Assembly: GCA_035048815.1 (NCBI GenBank) | Contig: JAUCBN010000055.1 | Location: 1,619,501 to 1,683,500, forward strand | DNA: 64,000 nt | Source: Abelmoschus esculentus | Lineage: Eukaryota; Streptophyta; Magnoliopsida; Malvales; Malvaceae | Direction: 5' to 3' | Part shown: piece after piece, positions 22,301 to 33,874 of the stretch | Layout of the letters: every line of letters begins with the position of its first letter | Numbering within the stretch: position 1 is the first letter of the stretch | Notes under the pieces: generated by a model | The model's database searches: none | What the model saw: only the letters and a program-made list of their open reading frames with translations | Told to the model about the DNA's origin: nothing | Program-made: the position numbers and the translations under genes

Positions 22301-24581
22301 TGCAGGAAATAGCTGCCAAAGTTCAGAGCGAATCTAAATGGAAACAGTTGGGAAAATTGGCCGTGTCCACTGGAAAGGTGTTGTGTGTTCTCCAATTTGC
22401 CAACTTTTTCTGTGCCGTTTTGCTCTGTTATGCTTGTCATTCTTGATTCTCCTAGCGCCCCTTTGTAGTAGCCTTTGCTTCTATATTTGTGTCATGATGT
22501 GGTTACAGATCACAATTTCAAAATGTTCATGTGTTAGCTCTTGAATAAATATCTCTGAAGGATGCAGGAATATAGCTTAGCTTTTAATTACTATTTTTCA
22601 ATTTATATGAGCTATGGATTGGTTATTTAACTGGTAAATAAATTGTAAGATGCCCTTATGTGTGCTAAGTGTTTTTTTTAATGACATATCACAGATGTAC
22701 AATACAGTTTTCTGAAGTAGATTTTGAATTGTATGACATGGGCACTAGATCTTTTTTTAATGTAGCTCAATAGACCTAAAATGCTGTATAAAATGTAAGT
22801 TTTCCATGCCTTCTCAGTTAGTTTGAATAATTTCTCTTAATCATGTTAAACTTGTCGATTGTCATTGCAGCTAGCAATGGCTGAGGATTGCATGGAGCAT
22901 GCGATGGACCTGAGTGGTTTATTGCTGCTTTATTCCTCCTTGGGAGATGCTGAAGGAATATCAAGACTTGCATCGCTTTCCAAAGAGCAAGGGAAGAACA
23001 ATGTTGCTTTCCTTTGTTTATTCATGTTGGGTAAATTGGAGGATTGCCTTCAGCTTTTAGTGGAAAGGTAATTCCTTGTCAGTTACCTGTTAAAAATTAA
23101 ACTGCCACATGTGCCAGTAGTTATGAATTTGTTGAAGTATTCCTTTTGCAGCAACCGGATACCAGAGGCTGCTCTTATGGCTCGGTCTTATCTTCCAAGC
23201 AAGGTTTCTGAGATAGTGGAAATTTGGAGAAAAGACCTCATCAAGGTTAGTTCCCATTACCTTGTATTTGTGGTGTTCTTTGTCCTGCTTTCTTCTTTAC
23301 AAACTGGGTTAGTTTTATCATAAACTCTTGCTCGTTTTGGTTCTGCTTGTTTGATCTTCTAAATAGTTTAGTATTCTTCGTACTCTCTAAGCTTGATGTT
23401 AATGAGTTATGCATGTTTCAACCATGTATTGTCAATATATCCACCTTTCCCCCTTTTATCCCTGATGTAAACTAGTATAGCTTAATTTCTTTTCCCTTTT
23501 TTTCAAGTTAATGGTTAATTTATTTATGCAACACCTTGATAATTTTGCTGAAAATGTTGGTTTGAAATTCTTCCTACGGGGTGTTGGATCTGAAAGCTAA
23601 AGAAAGCAGTCTTATCCTTTTTTTCCAGACACTGCAGCATTATATCATCTTTGTATTTCTCTTCTAAGTGCAATGATATTTGATTTCTTTGTACTCATCT
23701 GACATGAATTAGTTTGGCTTGCATGTTTTTAATATTTTCGTACTCATGCTACATAAATCAGTTGGGCTTGCATGATTCTGTTTATGTGACTCAAAAGTAA
23801 AATCTACCTACCCTGATACTTTTTAACTTATGTTACTTATTATGTTTGATTAATTGAATATAATTCTAAAATATTAGATATTGTTTTATGCCCTCTGCAG
23901 GTTAATCCAAAAGCTGCTGAATCTTTAGCTGATCCTCGAGAGTATCCTAACTTGTTTGAGGATTGGGAACTTTCTCTTTCTGTTGAGTCTAAAGTGGCAG
24001 AAACAAGGTATCAAACAGGATTCCTTTCAATTATTTATCGTTACTTGTTGTTGGTTACTATATTTGTAGGCTATTTTATTTGATACATCTTGCTGCCTTC
24101 TTGACACCCTATTTCTCTGTCTAACATGGATATGCTTTCAACTTTCGATTGTTTTGTAGGGGTGTTTTTCCTCCTGCAACAGACTATTTGAACCATGCTG
24201 ATAGATCACAGATGACACTTGTGGATGCTTTCAGAAGCATGCAAATCGAGGACGAGGAGCCACTTGAAAATGGTGATGTTTATCACGAGGTATATAATCA
24301 ATATGTATTTGTCTCTATTTTTAGTAGGCAGTATAATAAATGTATGTACTGCTTCACGTGGTTCTGGACTAAGTTCTGGTTTTACCTTGTCCTTTATTTG
24401 TGGGATTCAGGCTGCAGAACCAAATGGACGTGATCAGAATTTAAAGCAGAACGGAGAAGAGCGTAGCCAAGAGGAGGCTGTTGTTGTGGATGCTGATTCC
24501 AATGATGGTGCAATACTTGTTAACGGTAACGAGCCTGAAGAAGAGTGGGGTACGAATAATGAAGGATCCCGGTCAGCCTAA
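16377..24581 (+). CDS. COPB2: Coatomer subunit beta' (beta'-COP)
   Basis: A COPI coat subunit acting in Golgi-to-ER retrograde and intra-Golgi transport; with alpha-COP it forms the outer coat and binds dilysine cargo tails. Twenty-four exons join in frame into 915 residues. The first is the bare ATG (16377-16379), then 16710-16730, 16833-16894, 16989-17043, 17983-18019, 18137-18462 and so on, with the last at 24411-24581. Order: first WD40 propeller (about 1-300; GSDDHTAKVWDY and HTHNVSAVCFHPDLP blades), second propeller (about 305-590), the alpha-solenoid (SVAHFLESRGMVEEALEVAT to MARSYLPSKVSEIVEIWR), and an acidic disordered tail ending NGNEPEEEWG. The length fits plant beta'-COP. A truncated paralog lies 1.6 kb upstream in the same orientation. 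Confidence 0.95.
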
Positions 24582-26037
24582 GAGATATTGGTTGGGGCAG
24601 TGTGAAAATCGAAATTTTGTCTCTGGTGATTAATAGTTTCTAAAATGTCATTCTAACCCCTTTATATTTTGGGCTTCTCTGACTCTATTTGTTCTGTTCT
24701 AGCACGCAACCGCTAATTGTAACCAATTGTACTGCCTACTAACCTCTTAACAGTTTTCCGACTTTGTTCATCTTTCCGACTTTTGCAAATTATGATACTA
24801 CTAATATTGCCTTTCTTTCTTGTATTTACAAGTTTGTTTGACGCATATTTTTGATAAATATGATGTACATATATCGACCTTCAATCCCTCGTATATATGC
24901 CTATAGCATTTCGTATTTAATTTTTGTCTGTACTCAGTTTAGTGCATTCTAACATCAAATTATTAATTTGTATCATGTACACCATAGAACACTAATACGA
25001 ATCCTAGATTTACGTTGTTTTTGGTAGTTCTTTTGATTTGTCAGGCCTTGATTCATGCTTATCATTCTTTTCTGCTGTTGGCAGTTCTTACACCAGATCA
25101 CTAGGTCCCATGAAGACATTCATTTCGAGCTCCATTCAGCACTAATTTGAGGTGAGAAGCTGGTCGTATTCTTATATTTCTTGAAGGAGAAAGCCTTGGT
25201 AGTTTTTCTGGTTTAAATCCGCCTGACGCATGCCGGACATTTGAGCTAGGGACTAGGGCCAAAGTACGCATACCACCCCTTTAAAAGTGTGCATGCATCT
25301 TAATCTTTACAGTGAATATATCTCCGGTCTCCCGGATGTAGTATTTGTTCCTTTACCAATAAAATACAAGTAGAGTGCTTCAATAGGATAAAACATTATC
25401 ATTGTCATTGTTTTAACAGATTTCGAACTATGAGGTCTGATTGTTTCGTGTACACTGCGGTTTGGAACTGTCGAGAACTTTGAATTTTGGCTTGGCGAGG
25501 GCATACACTAGTATTCGGTTAGCTTTGAAACTATGATTTTAGTTGCTTGTTTTAAGTTTTAGCAGATATATATTCTTTCGAGTCATTGTTCGATGTGGCA
25601 TTATGAATGTAGGAAGAATTCGAGAATCAGTGATTCGATTATCCGATTTTAGCCCATTTTATGTTGTTTCAGTTTTAGATGCTACCTTTCTATTTTGTTT
25701 CCCCCTCTAGGCATGAAATCAACTGGTTGAGTTGTAGTTTTGTGTGTATAGGGTTCAACATATGGAACTTGTAATGCGTAATATTCTTTGTTCTTGCTGT
25801 TTCTACTTCAGTTAGCTCTCCTGTAACAGTTTGAATAGAAACAATAACCTATTATTATAGAAAATCGAATCCCGAATCCCGAATCCCGAACCGAGATCGT
25901 TTTCCTTATCGATGTGGGATTCTTGGACTGCATTTTCATTTTGAACTCAGTGATTCATGAACATGCCCGAGGTTTTATTACTAAGAAATTGAAGATATCG
26001 CTCTGTTGCTGAAAGAAAGAAATGAGAGGGAAGAGAG
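24582..26037. other. beta'-COP 3' UTR and spacer
   Basis: This holds the beta'-COP 3' UTR and then sequence with no gene I can support. A short run of CGAATCC units lies at about 25866-25890. An exact snRNA-type USE core occurs on the minus strand near 25909-25919 but no snRNA follows it. Confidence 0.5.
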
Positions 26038-26235
26038 ATTATTAGGAGAACCTTGTTCACCACGTTATCCATGGTTCAAGCAATCAGGACTGTTGATTTT
26101 TAAATAACCACCTAATAACTACATACACACTAAGTACATGTAGGAAAGAGGCGATTCACTTGAAAAAAATTGAGATCAACAGTCCAGATTAATTTCGATC
26201 ATGAATAACGTAGTGAATAGGGTTTACCTAGTAAT
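26038..26235. mobile_element. Foldback MITE, family F copy 2
   Basis: Terminal arms of about 58 bp pair imperfectly: the left starts ATTATTAGGAGAACC and continues TTCACCACGTTATCCATGG; the inverted right starts ATTACTAGGTAAACC and continues TTCACTACGTTATTCATG. No coding capacity. The arm core is shared with the elements at 2783, 29402, 41228, 59817, 60107 and 61675. Confidence 0.75.
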
Positions 26236-26705
26236 TTTTTGAGAGAAAAAGAGTCTAAAACTCGGAAGCTTTTTCAACAAATACTTTTGACAATAAAAAC
26301 AACCATTAATAATACTTTTATCTTATTTTTAAGGTTTAGGGTTAAATTTTAGGGTTTAAAGATTAGTTTAGGTTTATAAGTTTTAAATTTAGGGGTTGTT
26401 AGAATTTAGGTTTAGGGTTTAAAGTTTATTATAATATGGTTAGAGATTTAGATTTTATTTTATAAATCTTAAATTACAACTTAAATCTTTAAATTTTGAT
26501 CGCAACTCATCAATTATAAATCAGATCTTAATTCAATTAAGATTTAGGTAAGAGATTTAAGTTTTTGAAAACTTTTTATTTCCGCCCTTTATATTATTAT
26601 TTTTTACTAGATCTCAATTCAATCAAGATGTTATAAAAATGGATAATTTTTTTTTTTTTATAATTTAGCAAATGGAAAGAATGATTGGAATATGTTCTCA
26701 ATTCA

Positions 26706-26706
26706 A

Positions 26707-26764
<58 letters not shown>
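26706..26764 (+). repeat. (ATT)n microsatellite
   Basis: About 19 uninterrupted ATT units. The isoleucine-only reading frame it produces is an artefact. Likely polymorphic between individuals. Confidence 0.97.
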
Positions 26765-27079
26765 TTAAGCAGATTTATTCTCTCAATTCAATCAAGTGTT
26801 AGTCTTGATTTGCTTATGTTTCCATTGGACCATGCACTATTCCTTGTTCATATGTTTTAAGCAGATTTTATGCATGTTTAAGGCTATGAACAAAAATTTT
26901 AAAAAGTTAAATCTGTATGAAATGGAAATATATTTTATTATTTTAAATAATTAATTTAATACTTTATTAATAAATCATAAAAATATGATTAAAATTTATA
27001 AATATATTATTTGTATTAATTTTTTTAATAAAACATCATAAATATAATTAAAAACAATAGATAATCACCAACTTATTAG

Positions 27080-27559
27080 TAGGGGTGATTAAAACTCGAC
27101 TTAAAAAAATTGAATAATTCGATTTGAGACGAAAATACTTGATTCGTTTTGACTCGACTCGACTCGAAAAAATTAAATAAAGTTCGATTTGTAAATAGAA
27201 ATTCGAATAACTCGAAATTTTTAGTAATTAAAGGATTAATTTTTAAGTTTAAGATGAATCTCTCAATTTTTTTATGATATATATACATTGATATATAAAA
27301 ATACAAAGAAATATTGCTACATATTAAATAAAATTATATATGCATATCTTATATGATTAAAGAAAGTTATTTAAATTGGAATCAAATTATACATAACTTG
27401 ATAAATAATTACAATTAAATATTTATAGGAACTCGAAAACTCGATTCGACTCTAACCGAAAAAATTTCAAATGAAATTTGAGTTATAAAATATGACTCGT
27501 CAACTCGAATAACTCGAAATTTTTTTACTCAACTTGACTCGATCAAATACACACCTCTA
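27080..27559. mobile_element. hAT-like non-autonomous element
   Basis: It starts TAGGGGTG and ends CACCTCTA, a typical short hAT terminal repeat. Flanking octamers CTTATTAG (27072-27079) and CTTATTAC (27560-27567) agree at seven of eight places, as expected of an 8-bp hAT duplication. Subterminal regions are rich in ACTCGA and GACTCG repeats in both orientations, plausible transposase-binding repeats. No transposase frame. Confidence 0.75.
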
Positions 27560-27894
27560 CTTATTACGAAAAATATATAAAGTTACGAAGACGGAAGGTG
27601 GAGGCTCTGAGCGGTCGCAGATACTTCTCTTCACCGCCGGTGTTATGCTTCTAGATACAATAAAAAGTAAATATTGCATGGATAGACAATAAATATGCTT
27701 GGAAAGCCAACTTCAAGAAAAGAAAAGAAGTTTTTGAAGAAAGTGAGTTAACAATTTTACTATACCAAAACTAATATTATTATCCATGGTTTATATGATA
27801 ACGAGTCAAAAATATAATCATCAGACATTAAGATAAAACGATTATCTTACAATTAATATAACACCATAAAAAATACACAAACTTACATTAAATG

Positions 27895-28600
27895 TCAATA
27901 ACAATACTTGAAGAAATACAATTAGAAAAGCAGACTAAGGTTGATTAAAAATGTCAATGAATTAATCAATCTTTGATAAACTCAGTAACATTTTTAACCA
28001 ACCTAGTCTTCTTTTCTTAAAATCGTTTCTTCAAATATTATTATCGACATTATATGCAAGTTTTCGTCTCCTCTCATGCAAGTTTAAAAGTTGTACCTTA
28101 GACGTGTGAAGATCGTATTTTGGCTATTGTCATATGATGGATACACTATAACATTAGCTTTGACACTATAAAACTCGTTACTCGTTATCTCATTGTTTTC
28201 TTCTACGATCATCATCTTTTTTTTCTTGAATCAGCTTTTCGAGCATCGCTATTGACAATCCTTACAAATTTAACCTATTTCTTGCCATGGTTATTTCAAT
28301 ATATCTAACAAGAATGTAAGAAGAGTGTTTAGGTTATTTGGTGGAGACCCCATTGATATGTTTATATAGTAAGAGAATGGCTGAGCTGGAGACAATTTTT
28401 TTATGGTTAGTATGAAAATTTAGGAAAAATAATTTATTAATAATATGTTAAAACTTTACATGTCAAGGTTTTAAAGACAAAATATAAATTTGGTGAGAGA
28501 ATTTAATTTGTTACTCACTATGGTAAATTTTATTCACCAAATTCAATGTTTTCTTTTTTAAGATAATATTATAATTTTAGTTATTTGAATTTAATGATTC
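27895..28600. repeat. Local segmental duplication, copy 1
   Basis: This stretch resembles 30640-31630 in the same order: a hairpin segment (27930-28020), an upstream-looking region with CTTGCCATGGTTA, a TATA-like segment on the minus strand at about 28360, and a GGCTGAGCTGGAGACA block. A hAT-like element (28606-29382) and other insertions now separate the copies. Confidence 0.65.
28205..28288 (-). pseudogene. Possible type I MADS-box gene remnant
   Basis: On the minus strand an ATG at 28288 reads MARNRLNL. After a shift of two bases it continues RIVNSDARKADSRKKR and then meets stops. This resembles the start of type I (M-gamma) MADS proteins, with the basic -RKATFKKRKK- region. A TATA-like box lies upstream on the same strand, near 28360-28368. 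The matching segment of the other duplicate (ATG at about 31004, MARRKKERL then stop) has decayed further. The resemblance is short, so this is a suggestion. Confidence 0.3.
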
Positions 28601-28605
28601 GTAAG

Positions 28606-29382
28606 TAGGGTGATAACGAGTTAGGCTCGGCTCGGAAACAGTGTTATTGGATTTAACTCGGGCTCGAAGCTCGTGGGGTTCGGTTCGATAGGTTCGACTC
28701 GATCCAAAATAAACAATTTTGTTATATTTTTATATAAAAGATAGGACCTCGTTAAAAACCCTTTTCATAATCAATACCGAAAACAAAATTCAATATTGAG
28801 AAAAGGAAAAAAAGTGTTGAATTTATTTTGCTCGGCTCGAAAACATTGTTATTTGGCTCAACTCGGGCTCGATAGGCTCGGCTCATCTCGGAAATAGTGT
28901 TATTGGGCTCTGCTCGACTCGACCCAAAATAAACAATTTTGTTATATTTTTATATAAAAGACAAGACCTCGTTAAAAACCCTTTTCATAACCAACACCGA
29001 AAATAAAATTCAATATTGAGAAAGAGAAAAAAGTCTCCATTTTATTTTAATTATTTTATTTTTAGTGGATTTCTCATATTTTATTTTATTTTATTTTTTT
29101 TGTTAAAGAGATTACTTTTAGTGTATATGTAGCATATATGTAATATAATTATCCCGAGCCTATTCACAAGCTTTTCGAGTTGAGCTTAAGTATGCTCGGC
29201 TCGGCTTGTTAAGGTCTCAAGCTGAGCTTAGGTATGCTCGGCTCGGCTTGTTAAGGTCTCAAGCTGAGCTTAGGTATGCTCGGCTCGGCTCGGCTTGTTA
29301 AGGTCTCAAGCTGAGCTTTGATCAAGTTTTGACCAAGCCGAACCGAGTAGCTTGCAAGCCGGTCAGGCTCATTATCACCCTT
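28606..29382. mobile_element. hAT-like element with internal duplication and tandem units
   Basis: The left end TAGGGTGATAACGAG pairs with the right end CTCATTATCACCCTT. Flanks (TTCGTAAG and GGTTGTAAG) are only weakly alike. Inside, about 100 bp from 28711 is repeated at 28931 (TTTTATATAAAAGA, CCTCGTTAAAAACCC), so the left half is duplicated. Near the right end a unit containing TCGGCTTGTTAAGGTCTCAA occurs three times at 29195-29315. It has CTCGG-rich subterminal repeats and no transposase frame. Confidence 0.65.
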
Positions 29383-29401
29383 GGTTGTAAGTAGAGGAAG
29401 A

Positions 29402-29535
29402 AAAATTATTAGATGGGTTTAATTCACCATGTTATTTATGGTCTCATTCAATAATATTTTTTTATCTTAAATCCTATATGAATTTCATTGAATGGGACCA
29501 AAAATTACGTGGTGAATTGAGACGTATAATAATTT
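29402..29535. mobile_element. Foldback MITE, family F copy 3
   Basis: A short element (about 135 bp) that is almost entirely paired arms: AATTATTAGATGGG and TTCACCATGTTATTTATGG on the left, with the inverse of TTCACCACGTAATTTTTGG on the right. No coding capacity. Confidence 0.7.
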
Positions 29536-30185
29536 ATCACAGAGAAGGAAAGAGATTAGAGGGGGAATGAGAGTGTTTTCTGTGAAAATTTGAAATCCGT
29601 ATATAATTTATATATATATATATTAAAAATATTATTTTTACTTCCTAAAATTATATAGATTTGTTTACCTAACATAAAATTATACATTCGTCTTTACACA
29701 CAAAAAAATATGATATTTTTCATTCAAATCATAAGTATTTTGAGATTATATAAGTTAGTTCAATCAACTATAGTTAATAAAAAAAAACAAATTGAATTGA
29801 CTTATAGTGTTGTTTGGTTTTAATCGTGTGGTTTGGGTAATTTTTTAAATAAATTTAGTTTGATTTCTTATTCATATTATTTGTATGTTAAAAAATTAAA
29901 ATTATTTAAGATTTATTAATTAATCAAATGATTAAAAATATTTATATTATTTTATTTCTTATAAATTTAAATCCTAAAAATCTATCTTCAGATTGTAAAT
30001 GTCTCTACTTAGTTAAAAAATCAAAATTATTCTTCAATTCAAAATTCAGATTTGAACTCTTTCAAATTGTGTTTGCCTTTATTGTTTTAGATAAGGAGGC
30101 CCAATGGGTCCGGTTCACGGCTTAATGGCGCCAATGGTTCACGGCTTTGGAAGGGGATATGTGTTGTCTGGGAATAAGAGTGATA

Positions 30186-30424
30186 ATGAGCCTGACCAGC
30201 TCGCGAGCTATTCGGGTTCGGTTTGACTCAGAAATAGTGTTATTGGGCTTGGTTCGGGCTCGAGGCTCGACGAACTCGGAATTTTAGGTTCAGACTCGAC
30301 TTAAAAATAATATTAATGGGTTCGGCTCGAGCTCGAAATTTTAGACTCAGACTCGGCTTAAAAATAATATTAATGGGTTCGGCTCGAGCTCAGGCTCGTC
30401 AGACTCGGCTCGATTAAAAATAAA
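30186..30424. mobile_element. Fragment related to the element at 28606
   Basis: It opens TGATAATGAGCCTGACCAGC, matching the inverted right end of the 28606-29382 element. It then has GGCTCG-rich sequence with a unit of about 60 bp repeated twice (TTAAAAATAATATTAATGGG followed by TTCGGCTCGAGCTC). Only one end is recognisable. Confidence 0.55.
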
Positions 30425-30639
30425 AAATTATTCATAAAAAATGAATTGAAAATTTTAATTGCACCCCGAGTTTTTTTTAAATCTTAATTAAGTCCCTTGA
30501 TTTTTTTTTAAAAAAAAATCATTAAACCCACTTCACAAACTAATGCTTTAAAGGTTAGATTTATTAAAGAAAATGAATTAAAATTTTTATGACTCTTATA
30601 ACACTATAAAGAAAAATGAAAAAAATAATATATATCGTT

Positions 30640-31630
30640 AATGACAGACTACTGTACTCGAAGAATTATAATAAAAAGAAGACTAGGGATGATTAAAAAT
30701 GACAACGAGCTAATCACTTTTTGATAAAGCCCACTAACATTTTTAACCAACCTAATCTTCTTTTTGTAAGATTGTTTCTTCTAACACGGACATTGACAAT
30801 TTATACAGAATTTCATATAAGTCATATAAACTATTAAGAAGTTATATTAAAAACGTAGAGGTATAAAATTAGATTATCAATAAAAAATATATAAAATTTT
30901 AAAAAAATTTAGGATACAACTGTCCCCCAATATCTCTAAATTCGTCCCTGATCCTTAGTTCAATTACTCTAACTATAATCTCTCTTTTTTTCTTCTTGCC
31001 ATGGTTACTCTATGTTAATAAATAATTCTTGGCTTTGAACTTCCTCTCTATATCTAACAGGAATTGAAGAAAAGCGTTTAGGAATTAGGTTGTTCTAATG
31101 GAGGACCCAATGAGACGTTTTTATAGTCAAATATATTATATAGAGGATAGATATTTAATGGCTAAGCTGGAGACAGATTTTATATGACATATATGAAAAA
31201 ATTAAGGAAATAATATATTAACAATATATTGAAATTTAGGGTTTAAAATTCGGTGTAAATTATCTGTTTTTTTATTGTGTCTGATTTAGGGTTCAAAATT
31301 TAAGGTTTAAGGTTTTGCTTGACGTTTAAAAAATTAGAGGTGAAGTTTATTTTTTAGGGTACAGGATTTAGGATATAAAAATTAGAATTTTGATTTAAAT
31401 TTAAAATTTAAAATTTTTTTATTAAAGAGAACGGAAAAGATATGATTAAGGGACAAAAAAATTTTACCGATTAAGATTTTAAAAATAAATGAAGGTTTGG
31501 TGAGAATTTAATATATTACTCACAATGGTAAATTTTATTCTCCAGTATTCAATGTTTTCTGTTTTAATATTTTTTTCATATGGATTTGTTTTTAAGACAA
31601 TATTATTTCTTAGTTGTTTGAGTTCAATGA
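30640..31630. repeat. Local segmental duplication, copy 2
   Basis: The partner of 27895-28600: it shares the hairpin segment (30660-30765), CTTCTTGCCATGGTTA near 30995, a TATA-like box on the minus strand near 31118, and GGCTAAGCTGGAGACAG. The copies have diverged strongly, so the duplication is old. Confidence 0.6.
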
Positions 31631-31868
31631 TGGTTTTTTAAGAAATTGAAATGGACATAGAAGAAAAACAATGATATTTTTTATTAAATAATATGAATTT
31701 TATCGGTAAGTGTTGGATATAATGATAAGATATATTATTTTTTAAGAAGAGAATTTGGATTTAAATTTTAAAAAATATATTGTTAAGAGAGATAATCATT
31801 AGTTTCGAATATAAATCACCATAAAATACTCGTGTAATTTTTCAAAAAAAAAAGTATGTTGTCTCAAT

Positions 31869-31953
31869 CACTTTGATACAATTACTAGTGTTCGAACCGT
31901 GACTTTTAGAAAGAACAATCGTTCCGTTAACTACTTAAACTAAAAAAACTCAT
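31869..31953 (-). mobile_element. tRNA-derived SINE fragment on the minus strand
   Basis: On the minus strand it reads TAGTTTAAGTAGTTAACGG (worn A box), then AAAAGTCACGGTTCGAACAC (B box). The body beyond the B box is largely lost. Confidence 0.55.
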
Positions 31954-32091
31954 GCTGATTTGAACAATTATTAAATGCATTTTGTTTGAATTTCTATTCA
32001 TATATTAAAATTTTAATTTTATTATAAAATTCAAAAACTCATGTTCAAGTTTTTCTCTTTCTTTCGTAATATATAAAAATATGATCAAATT

Positions 32092-32262
32092 GTACGAGCC
32101 ATTTAGCCCAAGTGGTTAAAGGAATGGTTAATGTTACTAAAAGTCACGGGTTCGAACACCAGCGATGCCAGTAGAGTGATTGAGCGATCAATGTCAAATG
32201 ACAGAGATTATATTCTAGAACAGATACTACTTTGTAATCACTATCAGTTTGTTAAAAAAAAT
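32092..32262 (+). mobile_element. tRNA-derived SINE, best copy
   Basis: A tRNA-like head begins GTACGAGCCATTTAGCCCAA, with A box TAGCCCAAGTGG at 32104-32115 and B box GGTTCGAACACC at 32149-32160, the internal Pol III promoter. The tRNA-unrelated body contains TGTCAAATGACAGAGATTAT and AGAACAGATACTAC. It ends near TTTGTTAAAAAAAA. The body is shared with the copy at 15075-15192. Confidence 0.75.
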
Positions 32263-32497
32263 ATAATCAAATTATTAAATAATTAAAACGGATAACTCGG
32301 ATTAAAAAACTGTTACCAATAGAAAAGTCTTTGGACTTTGATGAATCCAGGTTTCAGCTTTCCCTTTCATTTTCATGGCCAGCACGACGGATTCCTTCTC
32401 CATTTTGACATCTGACAACGACAGACAGCAGCCAGCTAAAGCTGATACAGACCAAACTAACAGAAATTCAAATATTTGTTTTGTTGGATATATATTT

Positions 32498-32949
32498 GGT
32501 AAATATAACTTTTGGTACATAACTTTAGCATTTATGTGTATTTTGGTATCAATTTTTTTGCAATAAGATACATAATTTTCTCTTAATGGTGAAATCAGAT
32601 ACTTAACTTTTATAATGGTGAAATTAGATACTAATCTTTAAAAAAACTTTTTAAAATTTACAACAAGGTACCTTTTAATGGTACAATTAGTTATATAATT
32701 AGGTACATAATTTTTTTGGGTGCAATTTTTATTATGTGTTTAACTTAGATTTTTTGTGTCTAATATTTTAATATGTAACACATGTTATCGTTTTAACTAA
32801 AATAACTTAAGTGGATGGGCTAATTGCACCAAAAAAAGCGATAGGGACCTAATTGCATAAAAAAAAAAGATGTCTTGTTATAATAAAAAATTGGGGTGTT
32901 ACATTGCATATAAATACTAAAATTAGGTACCAAAAAGTTATATTTATCC
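32498..32949. mobile_element. Foldback element, GGTAAATATAAC ends
   Basis: The left arm GGTAAATATAACTTTTGGTA is repeated inverted at the right end (inverse of ACCAAAAAGTTATATTTATCC); pairing continues inward for about 40 bp. Ends of this kind resemble the Mutator-like MITEs at 3129 and 11354, but I found no clear 9-bp flanking duplication. Confidence 0.55.
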
Positions 32950-33780
32950 TTAAATATTTTTCTTTTAAGAATGAATTACGTAAATATTTATTTAATTTTA
33001 TTCTAAACTTGTTTTGGTCATTAATATTTCAAAATGTTTTAATTTATTCACTGAATTTTAAACATTGAACGTTTTTGGTCACACATCCGTTAATTTTTTG
33101 ACGATGTCTATTACCGACGAGTGAATAAACTTTTTAAAAATTCGAATGATGAAAAACTTCATTGGTACAAAAGAAGCAACATACTGAGAAATTAGTTCCG
33201 TCTGAAAGCGAAACAGATCGACAATAAATAAATAGAAGGTTCTTGGACCTGATAAAAAAATGGGATCACTTCCTATGGATAGAATGATTCAAATCTAGTT
33301 TATGGGTCGAGTAGTAAGCTTTTAAGCACTTTTTTTGACAAAATGGAGGTTGAATTAAGATATTAAAGGTCAAATCAAAGTGATTGATAAATAATCAATA
33401 TCTAAATTTTAACGAATAAACTGAATATTTTAAAATTTTAATAACTAAAATAAATTTAAAAATAAAATTTATTGATAATTTACGTAATTTATTTATCTTT
33501 CGAATAAACTAAAATCAAATCCAACCACCATAGCCCATAATATATAATAATCAACAATAATAACTCACCCACCCCGCTTAATAATGACAATAAAACCGGA
33601 AAACCCCAAAAGCCGAATGGGCAAAAAGAGTTGGGATAAGCTGCACTCAACAGCAAAAACAAACAAAGCCTAATCTGCACGTCTTCTCGACCATCATAAA
33701 TTATAAACCGTCCGATTTGCATAAAACAAAAATCAACGTGCCTGATCTCATCATCCAGCCCGCCAATCTTCTAATGCTTT
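32950..33780. other. AT-rich spacer
   Basis: No gene and no bounded repeat seen. The last part is probably the distal promoter of the GT4 gene. Confidence 0.5.
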
Positions 33781-33799
33781 GTTTCAAATATCCGTTTGG

Positions 33800-33819
33800 C
33801 ACGTGTTGGCTTGCACGTG
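33800..33819 (+). promoter_or_regulatory. Paired G-boxes upstream of the GT4 gene
   Basis: Two CACGTG hexamers at 33800-33805 and 33814-33819, in the contexts GCACGTGTTGG and GCACGTGTGG, lie 8 bp apart and about 60-100 bp before the leader exon. bZIP and bHLH factors bind such sites, and paired ACGTG boxes often mark ABA- or light-responsive promoters. Confidence 0.5.
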
Positions 33820-33874
33820 TGGTCCACTGCAATTAGAAAATTAAAAAAAAAAAAGTTTCAGAGTAATTCAGCCA

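Noticed and set aside
25909..25919. An ATCCCACATCG USE on the minus strand
   Set aside because: The nearest TATA-like sequence is about 50 nt away instead of 33 or about 24, and no U1, U2, U4, U5, U6 or U3 sequence follows.
26672..26860. A 62-residue ORF with a long isoleucine run
   Set aside because: It is the (ATT)n microsatellite read in frame; no protein evidence.
32375..32566. A 63-residue ORF starting MASTTDSFSILTSDN
   Set aside because: The start looks protein-like, but the frame runs into the foldback element at 32498 and no family was recognised. At most a gene fragment.
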